Shown: positions 1-13,400 of the stretch, piece after piece | How positions within the stretch are numbered: the first letter of the stretch is position 1 | Layout: each line of letters opens with the position of its first letter | Source: Myxocyprinus asiaticus | Taxonomy: Eukaryota; Chordata; Actinopteri; Cypriniformes; Catostomidae | Length of the DNA: 64,000 nucleotides | Reading direction: 5' to 3' | Assembly: GCF_019703515.2 (NCBI RefSeq) | Contig: NC_059348.1 | Span: forward strand, 25,352,156 to 25,416,155 | Notes under the pieces: generated by a model | Told to the model about the DNA's origin: nothing | The model's input: only the letters and a program-made list of their open reading frames with translations | Databases searched by the model: none | Translations under genes and position numbers: made by a program

Positions 1-418
1 GCAAAAGTTTGGACACACTTGACTGTATGTACAATTATCATGATCTTAAAGAACTTTTTATTTAAAAGGCTTATGGTTAAATGCATGAAATTCTCATGTA
101 TGTATCACTTAAAACAAAACAAAACTTTTTAAATGGATAAGTTGGACCAGATAGTGCATGAAAAGAAGCCAATAAAAGTCCAGCATACATGGGAATTCCT
201 TTGGTACTGTTTAAAAAGCAACTCAGGTAGATTTTGAATGAAGTTGGTTGTAAGAATACCAAGAGTGTGAATCTAGGCAAAGGGTGACTCCTTTTCAGAA
301 GCAGTAGTATAAAAGCATTCATGTGTGTGTGTGTGTGTATATGTTTTTTTAATCCACTACCTATTCTAAAATGTGGAAAACAGTAACAAAGAATGACTAG
401 GTGTGTCCAAACTTGACA
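1..418. mobile_element. Non-autonomous TIR element, family A copy 1
   Basis: The ends are inverted: AAAAGTTTGGACACAC near position 4 and GTGTGTCCAAACTT near 400-413. The interior has no ORF of note. The same family, with alignable interior (AAATGGAT..GGACCAGATAGTG), forms the outer layer of the nest at 44.4-51.05 kb. The left end may be clipped by the window edge. Confidence 0.75.
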
Positions 419-675
419 GGTAATGTAAATAGATCTACTTCATAGTAGCACACAAATGGATTTAGTTTAAAAGCAATAAAATATTTTACAAAAAAAAAAA
501 AAAAAAATTCACTGAAGTTGAATTTAAATTGAAAAGAGCTTGTAAAGCTTGTTCTTAGATAAACACAGCTGAGTTCAGCTTACTCAGTACTATTCAGTAC
601 CTTTACTGTTACAGCACATACAGTATGTGTGTTTATGTAAATAATTCAGGTAAAGGACATATGCATGGTATATAC

Positions 676-3600
676 CTGCATAATGGGGGGGCCAAGCTCA
701 GGGACAGGGTGGATATTGAGTCGTGGGGGTGGGGTGTGATGTGGTCTGCGGGGGGACTGGGGCAGGCGTGGGCCCAATGAGGTGGTGGTGGTGCTGGGGA
801 CTGGTTGGTGCTCTCTCACAGGTTCAGCAGCAGGGAATGACTCCATAGTGCTGACGCTAGCTTCACCTAAAAGCCCAAAACAAGTTCTATTCATATTCTA
901 AATGTAGCACATTCATGAAAAGACATCAAAAGCAAGAGGATATGCATAATTAGATGACTCAATTCAACATTGCAAAATGAATGCCATTACCATTGAAGTG
1001 CTATATATGTCAAATGCTAACTTATTAGCATCCTTATTGGCTCAAAGTTTAGCAACTTGCCTTTTACACGTAAAGGGCCCATATTCAACACTTTTCAAGC
1101 CCACTTATATTATATTATGTTGGTCAAGTCAGTTTAAGTTTACATGACCATTTTCCACCTTCTTAGAGATTGACCAATAGTGGATTTTGCTGATACCGAT
1201 ATATAGAATGCTAAAATATATTTTTATTCTTTACTTCCTGTGACTGGCACAGACATGGAGTCTAAAATGAATTAAATCCTAGATACAGTTTATTTTTTAA
1301 CCAAAATCCCCATAATAACCAGAACAAAATGAAGACTTGATTCATAACGCTGAACTTTTAAATATAAACAAGCCCGAAATACACCAGGGACTCTTTAAAC
1401 CAAATTAAGCATTTTATAGCCTATAAATATTCACCAGATAAAGGTTTTTGTATATACAGTATGTATTGTATATAGAATACAGTATGTGTGTGTGTGTGTG
1501 TATATATATATAATCACCAGATAAGGTTTAATGAAGAATAAGGTTTATTGTTATTCACAAGATTTGAAGTTAGAGATACGATGCATGGGCACATTTTCAT
1601 TTAGTTGCATTTTTCTTTGCATGCTCTCGCTTCAGTTTAGAACACTTCATTGTCTATGGTTATCCAAATAACAAAATATGCATTGAAGTGAGAATAAAAT
1701 ATGGCTAAATATTGTCAATGATGAAAGATTTAGAATTAGATTTTAAATCCCAGTGATTGTTTTTATTTCACCTCTAGAGGCCGCTGTTATACTGTAAAAC
1801 CAAGCCAACTCCAGCGCCGGCAAACGAGGAACACAAATCATTTTTTTCTTTCTTTTAGGCGATACAGATAGTTCCAAAAAATAACTACTGGCACAGATTA
1901 ATCTGTAAAACATATATATTGATCTACCTCTTCTCTCTCTAATTGGCTAACCTTTACATACAGGTGCATCTCAATAAATTAGAATGCCGTGGAAAAGTTC
2001 ATTTATTTCAGTAATTCAACTCAAATTGTGAAACTCGTGTATTAAATAAATTCAATGCACACAGACTGAAGTAGTTTAAGTCTTTGGTTCTTTTAATTGT
2101 GATGGTTTTGGCTCACATTTAACAAAAACCCACCAATTCACTATCTCAAAAAATTAGAATACATCACAAGACCAATAAAAAAAACATTTTTAGTGAATTG
2201 TTGGCCTTCTGGAAAGTATGTTCATTTACTGTATATGTACTCAATACTTGGTAGGGGCTCCTTTTGCTTTAATTACTGCCTCAATTCGGCGTGGCATGGA
2301 GGTGATCAGTTTGTGGCACTGCTGTGGTGGTATGGAAGCCCAGGTTTCTTTGACAGTGGCCTTCAGCTCATCTGCATTTTTTGGTCTCTTGTTTCTCATT
2401 TTCCTCTTGCCAATACCCCATAGATTCTCTATGGGGTTCAGGTCTGGTGAGTTTACTGGCCAGTCAAGCACACCAACACCATGGTCATTTAACCAACTTT
2501 TGGTGCTTTTGGCAGTGTGGGCAGGTGCCAAATCCTGCTGGAAAATGAAATCAGCATCTTTAAAAAGCTGGTCAGCAGAAGGAAGCATGAAGTGCTCCAA
2601 AATTTCTTGGTAAACAGGTGCAGTGACTTTGCTTTTCAAAAAACACAATGGACCAACATCAGCAGATGACATTGCACCCCAAATCATCACAGACTGTGGA
2701 AACTTAACACTGGACTTCAAACAACTTGGGCTATGAGCTTCTCCACCCTTCCTCCAGACTCTAGGACCTTGGTTTCCAAATAAAATACAAAACTTGCTCT
2801 CATCTGAAAAGAGGACTTTGGACCACTGGGTAACAGTCCAGTTCTTCTTCTCCTTAGCCCAGGTAAGACGCCTCTGACGTTGTCTGTGGTTCAGGAGTGG
2901 CTTAACAAGAGGAATACAACAACTGTAGCCAAATTCCTTGACATGTCTGTGTGTGGTGGCTCTTGATGCCTTGACCCCAGCCTCAGTCCATTCCTTGTGA
3001 AGTTCACCCAAATTCTTGAATCGATTTTGCTGGACAGTCATAAGGCTGTGGTTCTCTCGGTTGGTTGTGCATCTTTTTCTTCAACACTTTTTCCTTCCAC
3101 TCAACTTTCCGTTAACATGCTTGGATATAGCACTCTGTGAACAGCCAGCTTCTTTGGCAATGAATGTTTGTGGCTTACCCTCCTTGTGAAGTGTGTTAAT
3201 GATTGTCTTCTGGACAACTGTCAGATCAGCAGTCTTCCCCATGATTGTGTAGCCTAGTGAACCAAACTGAGAGACCATTTTGAAGGCTCAGGAAACATTT
3301 GCAGGTGTTTTGAGTTGATTAGCTGACTGGCATGTCAAAATATTCTAATTTTTTGAGATAGTGAATTGGTGGGTTTTTGTTAAATGTGAGCCAAAATCAT
3401 CACAATTAAAAGAACCAAAGACTTAAACTACTTCAGTCTGTGTGCATTGAATTTATTTAATACACGAGTTTCACAATTTGAGTTGAATTACTGAAATAAA
3501 TGAACTTTTCCACGACATTCTAATTTTTTGAGATGCACCTGTATGTGAAAAGATCAAACAGGGGTAGAAGAATAGGGGTAGTTGACATGAAAACGGTTTC

Positions 3601-4477
3601 TGCAGTGTCCTGTTGTGTGACATGCAATACTCACTAAAATACTCAATACAAAAATAAATACATTTCTTCTATAATTTTAATTGCAGAATTATGACCTTAT
3701 ATTAAATGAGACTGCATGGAATACAGGTACTTTTACATATTAACTTTTTTTTTTACACCGCAGGACCTTTACAATGAACTAGAATGCAAAAAGTGTGCAT
3801 GCATGTGTTGTGTTTTCTACCACTGCTCTGAGAGTCTGCTTGTTTCTGGATAGAATCAGATGCTTCTTGACTCTCTTCATTGTCAATGTCTGGATCTGCT
3901 GCCCCACCATCCTGTCAACACAAAACCATAACAACAAAACCAATAGAAATGTTCAACATGGGTTTTTGACTTAAACTGTCAGAAGGAACATCAGAAGAAT
4001 TAATATTTTAAATCTTTTGAATGTTAGAAAAGATCCATTTGGTCACCTCAGCCTCATCCCCCTCGTAGGCCTCATTGACATCTCCACTGCCACTGCCTTC
4101 ATTACTGTCCTCTGCTGCTTCTGCCATCCCTCCATCACCATCTTCATCATCCTCCTCATCGTCCTCTGCATCATCTTCTTCTTCATACTGTAGAAACCAA
4201 GGAGTACAAGTCAATACACAGTTACAGCAGCCAACAGGTCTCTGCTTCTCCATGAAAACACACTAACCTGTCCAGGCTCCTCTTGCTCCTCCTCCTCCTC
4301 TTCCTCCTCTGTACCACTGTCTGTCTCTATGACAATGACATCCTGTTTATAATCCTCAGAGGAGTCCTGTCCACTGATCTGAGACTCTGAGGGCTGGGAC
4401 TCACTCACCTGATCCATCGGGACTGACTGAGACAAAGACTCTTCGTCCCTATGTCCTAACACAGGATAGCCTTCCTG
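676..4477 (-). CDS. tpr: tpr exons 40-43 (acidic tail and Pro/Arg region)
   Basis: Exons: 40 4268-4477, 41 4047-4187, 42 3821-3911, 43 676-866. Exon 40 contains [17 protein letters not shown], matching human GDDVIVIDSDDEEE, and runs into poly-Glu coded by GAG/GAA repeats. Exon 41 is an Asp/Glu-rich block ending [20 protein letters not shown], like human EDSNEGTGSADGNDGYE. Exon 43 encodes [19 protein letters not shown] and ends at CAG|GTATAT. Exon 40 has a CAGCAG tandem acceptor, giving an optional single Gln at its start (4477 or 4474). After exon 43 only intron is visible to the left edge; the following exon (human QMTRRQSVGRG region) is outside the window. Confidence 0.94.
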
Positions 4478-7400
4478 CTGTGAGAGATGACCAGGGAAGA
4501 TCAGATACACTGATTTACACCCTTAAGTTTAATGTTCATATTGTTCTTAAAGGGATAAAAGTCTGGTACCTCACTAGCATCTGGAGGCTGCTGGCCTTCT
4601 GCTGAAGCTTCAACAACAGCATCATTACTCTCCTCAGTGCCTGAAGCATCCTGCAAAGAAAGAATCATGGGATATTGCATCATCCAAACAGTCCTTTCAT
4701 TTTGGCAAATTGACTATACTTCAACAAGGAACAGTCAAACAACTTGTCCTAACTTAGTGGGACATGACAATATTCCAGCTGTAAGTAATTTATACACTAA
4801 ATAATAATAAAAGCAAAAATTCTGACTATCAACAGACAGGCCATCAGAAAGTTTTTAAAATTCTTAATTTTTTTATTTGAAATTGTATTGCCCCACTGCA
4901 GGAATCAATGGCCTAAGCACTGCCAAAATCTCACAAGCCTTTCCAACAGATGCACATATACATACACTGCTCACTTCCAGGCCCACCCTCCTTACAATGC
5001 GAAGCTTCTTAGCGATGGGGGGGTGGGCAGGGTCCTCCTGTGTGGTGTCAGTCACCTCAGTGGAAGAGCTCTCCTGCTCCTCCTCACGCACACGTTTGGG
5101 CACAGACGAGCCTGCTGTCACTGACACTGACAGAATAAGCATTAAGTGAATAAATCTATATGTGGTTTTGTTTTCAAGTCATAATAAATACAGTAGATTA
5201 AAATTTCTATCAGGAATTGTTTTTCCTTAGAGGAATAGTTCCTCCAAAAATGAAAATTCTCTCATCATTCACTCACTCTCATGCCATCCCAGATGCTTAT
5301 GTCTTTCTTCTGCTGAACACAAACAAAGATATTTCGAATATTTCAGCTCTGAAGGTCCATACAATGCAATCAAATGGTGGCCAGAACTCAGAAGGTCCAA
5401 ATATCAGAAAGGCATTATTAATCCAGTGGTTTAATCCATGTCTTCTGAAGCAATCCAATCAGTTTTGGGTGAGAACAGACCAAAATAAAACAGTCAAACA
5501 CAGCATGCAAGGAGTTCTACTTGGACTCTTTGGATAAGGAATATTCTGTTCAGATGCTCTATTAGTCCTTACCCTGATGAAGGCTTTGTAAGTCACAATG
5601 TGTCAGTTTGTGGTATGTTTTAATCCAATAGCCATGACCTAATAATGGCTTTTTAGATTTATACCCTACTCTCAGTGCCTTGGACTACTAGAGCATCTGA
5701 ACAGACCAAAATATAACTTATTTTTCACTGTACATCTTCCCATGGCAGTCTCTAGGCACGATCATGATTTGATCATGATCAAGCTTGATTACACTTCCTA
5801 GTGCTTGATACAGGCGTAGAGCACTAGATGGCACTATAGAAAGTGTAATCGAGCTTGAAATTACAATCGCCAAGGAGACTGTACAGTGTAAAAGGTGGAA
5901 TATTTTAGTCTGTTCTCACCCAAAACCAAGTGGATAACTTCAGAAGACATTGATTTAACCACATTTCTATTACTTAAATGATACTTTTATGTAATATTTG
6001 GACCTTCTGAGTTCTGGCCACCATTTGATTGCATTGAATGGACCTTAGAGCTGAAATATTCTCCTAAAAATCTTTGCTTGTGTTCTGAAGAAGTTAGTTA
6101 TGAACATCTGGGATGGCATGAGAGTGAGTGAATGATGAGAGAATTTTCATTTTTGGGTAAACTATTGCTTTAAGGCCTACTTAAAATGTTAGTAAAGTTT
6201 TAATGTTTTTTCAGTTTTTTAGGTCTGATAGTTATAGTATCTTTTCAAAGTACAATGAACTATCATCTCAAAAAGATTAATCAAAGTTTAATTCCTCATT
6301 AAATGTTTTGGCCTGGACATGATTCTTTGTACCTGTGCCAAAGACAGTAGTGGAGGTGGATGGCCTCTCCATTTGTGAGCTATGTACGGCTTCCATAATG
6401 GTTGCTGCTGCCTCCTGACTAGCCTGCTGCTGAGTGGGCTGGACAAATGCAGTGGCTTGACTCTGCTGCAGGCTGATGACTGGCTGTGTGGTCTGTATGT
6501 TAGGGCTGGTGGAGCGCACCGAGCCACTGGTGCTGCCGAAGACAGTCACATGCTCCACTGGACTCTCAGTGGACTGGAGGGCTGATGGGACAAACCAATG
6601 ACAAACTTACCAACCAATACACCAAATACAACAAGTCATTGTGGAATGCACAGGAAGAAATAGTTTAAATTTAATTTCCATGAGCCATACCTTCTTGTGT
6701 TTCCACTTGTGTGGTGGGCATGACTGTGGCTGTAGGCGTGGTCACTGGAGCTGGAGTTATCATTGGCCGGATGCTTGCCCTAGGGGTGGACTTGCTCCCT
6801 GCGATTGTTGAAGGCTTACTGGGGGCGGCTGCAACTGGTGTGGGTTTGATGTTAGCCGTGGGTGGCTCTGATGTGCTGGCACTGTTTATAGACAGAATGT
6901 GGAGAAACAACATATCCATTGCATTTTCATTTGCATTTATGCATTTGGCAATCCAGAAATGTATTCAGGGAATGCATTTTAACTAGCGCTGTCAATTTCA
7001 CATGTTAATTTAGTGTGATTAATTATATGAACATTAACACGTTAAAAAAATGAACAATTAATCATGCCCTTTGACCATACAAAAATTCCATAATAAGGAA
7101 TTTTCCAACTATGTGAGCAATTCAAGCTTGAATTACCGCCTTGATGTTTTGCCGAATCCAGGGCAGTATGGGGCAGTAAGCGCAGTCTTCACAGTAATTA
7201 TATGGGATTAATTAAACTGCACATCATGTCATTAATTTGATGGAAATTTTTAATCGATTGACAGCCCTAATTTTAACAGTACGCATGCTCCCTGAGAATC
7301 AAACCCATGATCTTGGTGTTGATAGCGCCATGATCTACCAGTTGAGCTAATAGAACATGTATTGAGCCTTACCTTCCTCTGTCAGCAGCAGGTGTGGGTT

Positions 7401-10400
7401 TCAGAGTGATCTGTCGGGCTTCTGAAGACCTCTGAGCATCCTGAGCCTGGAGAAAATAAAAGACAAACTGCGTCTGAAAAGCTTCTGAAACAATGATCAA
7501 ATGTAGGATACATCAAGCAGTTTGGTCAATATTAGTTATTAAAGATTATTACTTAAACTGAGTAAGTCTATTGACTGATATAAAAACTCAATCTTGATTT
7601 AAATCAACACTGCAATGTAAACACAAAGAGAGCTGTAGCTTTTCTTACTGGCAGAGAACATACGAGCAGTTAATGCAGACTATGTGCTCTTGTACCTTGC
7701 TTTGGCCAGGCTCCTGAGCTTCATCTCTCTGGTCACCATGTCTCTCCTGCTGCTCACGGAGTTCTCTCAGCTCTCTCTCTTGTCTGCTCAACCGGCCTTC
7801 ATATTGAGACTTGAGTGCACTCATCCTCACCTCCAACTCCTCTCTCTGCTGCTTCAGCTCCTCATTCTCCTTCGACAGCTGCTCCTTTGCACCTAAAACA
7901 CACATGCACTTTTACCCAGCTATCTAAATGGGGACATTCCATTGATTTCTATTGTTCTTAAATAACCCAATGAAATGGTTTGAGGGTAGCAGTTTCTGTC
8001 CTGTGTTGATGTATTTCCTATTGAAACAGGAAGCTGAGGCAGGGCATATTTAAGAGCTTTTTCTTTTTTTTAAATACTGCCTTTAGTTTACGTTATAGCC
8101 TGCAAAACCATGATTTACTACTTGCTGTTGCTAGTTGTAGGCAGGTGGTATTAAGAGGAGATTACATTCTTGTTCTAGGATGCATTTTATTGGAAAGAAA
8201 AATGTAAATGCAAGTGCTTATAATATAATACAATTTTGGTCCATTTTACGGTGTATATCTGCTTGTCATTTTTAGGAGTATACTACCGGCTGGACAGCAA
8301 AACGTTCAAGCAGGCACCATCATTGACTGCATATCCCCTCGTAAATGGGTAGTTGTGCCCCTCTTTACTACAATATAGATGACCTCAGAGCTAGTAGAGA
8401 TGGACTAAAAATCACAATTTCAATTTTGATTTTAAGGGAACATTAAAACCTTTTTTCCACAAGATTTTGATTTTTAAGTTGACCAAGTTTTTTTCTTCTC
8501 ACTAAATAAAATAAAGGGGGAAAGGGGTAATCCTGCTAAAGAAATAGACTTGTGATGTGTTGTAAATCAGGCTCCTGATTGCTAGTACGTATGGACTAAA
8601 GTGCTTTTGATCAGAGGAATATTTGCAGGACTACCGTGCATGACGTGTTCTGGTTTACTAACTGTTGAGCTGGTTGATCTTCTGCTTGGCGCCCATGAAG
8701 GCTTTCTTAGTCTTCTCCTCTTTATCAGCAATCTGCTGTCGGAGCTGCTCCTCCAGGTTACTCTTCTCCTGCAGATCTGCTCTAATGCGAGTGAGCTCCG
8801 GCTGCACCTGTGCCAGCTGCTCCTGCAGGTTCTTCACCTCTGCTTCACGCTCCTGCACAGTCTTATAATGCACAAAATAATCTTCATCACTATACAGATT
8901 ACTTTAAATACCCTCTAATACACTGCTGCCAGGCTCTTCTTAGTTTGATTACTTTGCACATGCTTCATAACCAACAATGAAAAAAATAAATAACACTCCT
9001 TGTTAAACTTCTTTCCACAAAGCCCCCTCATTCAACATTTCACTCCAACACAAAATATCACAGTCATACTTAACACCTCACTGTCTCAGAAGTTAATGAA
9101 CAACACTCAATTACTCACTCACTTGCTGGATTGGCAGGAAACCACATTTATATTATATAACTTCAGGTATTAATCAGTGAGCCAAACCAGAAAAGCCCAC
9201 AATGGTGGTGTTTACACACAATCACAGAGGGGTCCAACAAAGTGTCTTGTTTTGTTTTGAGCAAACTGTCTTTTATTGTCTACTTTTCACAGAGCCAGAA
9301 TTGTATAAGCTGTTTGAGTGCTTGGATGAATTTTTTTTTTTATCTGGATTCAAACTGTTAAAGCAACCAATGTTAGGAAACTTTCATTATTGTATCCCTC
9401 CAACATACAAATAAAACAAAGATTTTTTTTTCCAGTAAATGTTCTGCATCCTGAAGAGATCACAATATGCTCATCATGATTAAATTCACTAAATGTGTAT
9501 TGAAATTAATATTAACCTAGGTTAATAAATGGTGTAAAAGTATTGTTCATTGTTAATTCATGTTAACCAATGTAGTTAACTAATGTTAAACCTTATTGTA
9601 AAGTGTTACCGAACACACTTTAAGGCCTCCACTTTAATACTCAACTGCACTGAGGCACTAAAAGTTACAAAAATATAATTTTGACACTGAAAAAAGAAAC
9701 TCAGACAAAACCAGATACTCATATTACACTTACATAACATGATTAACTGAGCTTAACTGTGCTTTTGAGGATGACCTCCTACAGAATGGTCTTTAAAGTT
9801 GTCATGTGGGTGGCTCAATGGTAAGAGCTCTACATGACGAGTGGCATGAGTTACTTCCAATGATCAATGTCAGTGCACATGCATTGCAATTAAAATTATT
9901 AGCTAAATAAAATTAGAGGTTGACGATATATCAGTTTTACCAATTAATCGATGGCAATACTTGCTTTTTTGTAATCGCTATCGGCAAAAATCTATGGCAA
10001 TAGTTGCCAATAGTTTTTTCATTATTTCGTCATTTCAAAATTAGAGTTCCTGGTGTGTTTCCAGCTTGTTTATACTTAAAAGTCCTGCGTTATTCACCAC
10101 ATTTATTCTAGTTATTTTGGTTGAACAATAAAATGCATCTGGGATTTTATTCATTTAGGATTCTTTGTCTGTGCCCGTCATAGTAAGGAAAGAAAATGAA
10201 TAATTTTTTTTACATTCTATAAATCAATTTTAAAAACTATTGGTCGATTAATCTGCCTTTCCCACCACCTTAGTTACCGGTATAGGCAAAATCCACTATC
10301 AGCCGACCTCAAAATAAAATACACCAACAAAGCCTGCTTCAAGGTCTTCTCGTTTGTGGCCTTTCTAGTTTGAGAAAGACCATGTTCTTTCTGATGAATT

Positions 10401-13400
10401 TAGGGTTAGGGAGAGCAGAATGGCAAACAGGGCAAAGATTTACAATTTCTCAGAAACTTATCCAGAGATTGGCAGAGGTGCACACTAAACCTCATGTGAG
10501 TACCTTGTGTGTGCTGTCCAGCTGGGTTTCCAGCTCAGAGGTTCTGCTCTGTGCTTGACTTAATGAGCTCTTCAGGTTCTCAATCTCCTGCACTGATGCC
10601 AGATGCTCTTCCTGTTGTGCTGGCTTAGCAGCGGCCTCTGCCACCATCTATGAAATAGTGAGAAAAATTGAGAGAGAGAAATGGAGAAAGAGAAGGACAG
10701 ATCAGCTTCTCTCATGCACACATGAATGTGCATAGACCTAATTCACACTAGCACCATCTTTGATTTGTAATGGGAATTACAATGAGGCTGTTAGAGATAG
10801 ACTTCAATGGGCTGTACTGCAGTTTAAAGTTTTTTTGAATCCTTCCGTGGACAAAACATTGATAAAATATCTGTCCAAGAACATTCAGTATACAAAGAAC
10901 TCCAGACAACATGAGTTGTGGAAAATCAGATGTGCTCTAGGAGCTTTATACAGCTTTATACCGTTCATGCCATTGAAGAGACTGTAAGTCTATACCTCAA
11001 GGCCTCATTGTCATTCCCATTAAAAATCAAAGATGGCGCTAGCGTGAATAAGGTCTATAGGAGAGCTATGACCGACTTCAAGATTTTCAATGAAAAATAA
11101 CTTGCATTTTGGGTTATTTCCCACTAAAGAGTCATATGCCTTCAAAAAAACTTGGAATATGAGTACGAGTTGCATGAACTAATTTTATGACACTTTTGGG
11201 TCTTCAAGGTTTAAAGTAAGTCACTATCAACTGCCATTGTACTGAAATCAGCAAACGGGACACCCTTCAAAATTCCTCATTTTGTGTTTCGCAGAAATAT
11301 CTCATATGGGTTTGGAATGACATGAGGAGAGTAAATTACAGAATTTTCATTTTTTAGCAAACAACTATTCCTTTAAGGCTCAAAAGCCTTTTAAAATGGT
11401 TAATTTAGCAAAAAATTAAAAAAAGGCTTGTGATGGTCTGTTCTGGTCTACCTTGTCATGCTGTTCTTTGAGCTCTTCATATTGGGTTTTGTAGCGGCGG
11501 CCGATCTTCTTGACCTGTGTGATGGTTTTGAGTTTCTCCTGGATGTCCAGAGTCTTTGCTTCCAGCTCCTTCTTCAGATTATCTCTTTCAGTGGTGACCT
11601 TCCCTAGGCTGTCCTGCAGGTTCTGTACCTGGCTCTGAGCTGTGCTGATGGATGCTTGGCTCCTGTATGGTGGAGAGAAAATGAAGCTCGCTCCATCAAA
11701 ACCTCTTATAAAGAATACAACATTCACACTCACTGCTGGAGGTGTGACAAGTTCAAATTCAACTAGATTTTTCTGAAGAGAATGTGAGTGTTGTTTTTTC
11801 CTTGCAAAACTTGGTGCCACAATGTTAGGGTATTGTGTGAGGTTTTCAGGGCATTGCTGTGCAGTTACAAAGGTGAAACATAGGGCAATGCCAGGGCCAT
11901 CACAGTGGTTGCTAGGGTGTTGCAAAGTGGTTGGTAGGGTATTTTGGTGGATGTTAGGTATTCACTTCCTGGCCCAAGTCTATGGGATTTGCTTTTCTCC
12001 GTGTTTAGTCCGAATAAGTAATAACACATATCTCCACACACTGCATGATTTGAGGTACCATTCATGCCCGTAGCACAAACAGTGCAGAACAACTTAACTT
12101 AGGGTCCCCTTGCCTCAGCACGCACCTTAGTTGGTAGAGGATGCAAACTGACCTGGCCAGCTCGTTCTTCAGTTTGCCCGTCTCCTCTGTGAGCTGCTGG
12201 ATACGTTTGAGATGGGCCTCCCTCTCAGAATGCAGCTTCTTACTTTCCTCCTGATCGCTGTCCTTTTGCTGGCTGAGAAGTTGCTACAAGACCAATCAAT
12301 CATCGTATGAGACATTGAGAAATACTTTCACAATGTTCACATAATGTTAATGGAAGAGTTCACCCAAAAAGTAAAATTCTCTCATCATTTACTCACCCTC
12401 ATGCCATCCTAGATGTGTATGACTGTCTTTCTTCAGCAGAATACAAATGAAGATTTTTAGAAGAATATTTCAGTTCTGTAGGTCCATACAATGCAAGCGA
12501 ATGGGTGCCAAATTTTTGAAGCTACAAAAAGCACATATAGTCATCATAAAAGTAAACCATCAGTGGATTAATGAATGTCTTCTGAAGATAAATGCTAGGT
12601 GTGTGAATGAAATAGATCAATATTAAAAACTTTTTACTGAAAATGTAAATTTCCGTCCAGCTTGTTGGCGAGGGTGGAGGTCAAACTGCCACTTGCGTGA
12701 CGCGAGCGTGAAAGCCTCCTCTGCATACATAGATACCTTATTAGCAGCTGTTCTTATTGACCTTGATACTGTTTTCACACAAAAGTAGTTTGTGCAGCGG
12801 TCTTAGCAAGGAGCTCGTTCTCAGGGATCTCCTCCATTCACTTTCAATTCAACCTAATTCAAACAGCTCTCCTTGTTGACCGTTCAAAGATGGCGCCGCA
12901 GTTGACGTATCCAAACCAGCCGAATGATGCGTCTACGAATTAATATCTATGCTCCTCGGTTGTAAAAAACACTGCGCTTCCGTATTTTTCCGTATTTCAC
13001 ATGCCAGTTCTCGCTTGTCAACGCATCCTCAATGCTCGTGAATTTTTTGTAAAAAAGTTTTAAATATTGATCTATTTCTTACAGCTGGCGTTTTGCTTTA
13101 GATGACATTATTTAATCCACTGGAGTCTTATGGATTACTTTTATGATGGCTATATGTGCTTTTTGGAGCTCCAAATATTTGGTGCCCATTCACCGCATTT
13201 TATGGACCTAAAGAGCTTAAATATTCTTCCAAAAATCTTTGTTTGTGTTCTGCTGAAGACAGTCATACAGATCTGGGATGGCATGAGGGTGAGTAAATGA
13301 TGAGAGCATTTTCATTTTTGGGTGAAATATTTATTTATTGCCAATGTTAACATGGGCAATAAATTAAAAGAGCACAGATCTGTTCATCAAATCTAACTTA

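Noticed and set aside
2193..2613. Plus-strand frames over the Tc1 element
   Set aside because: They are antisense shadows of the minus-strand transposase.
4075..4266. Plus-strand Ser/Pro-rich frame
   Set aside because: It is the antisense of the acidic tpr exon 41; runs of Ser arise from GAG/GAT repeats read backwards.
11416..11925. Long minus frame extending beyond tpr exon 31
   Set aside because: Homology to TPR stops at the CAG acceptor at 11663; the upstream part is open intron by chance.
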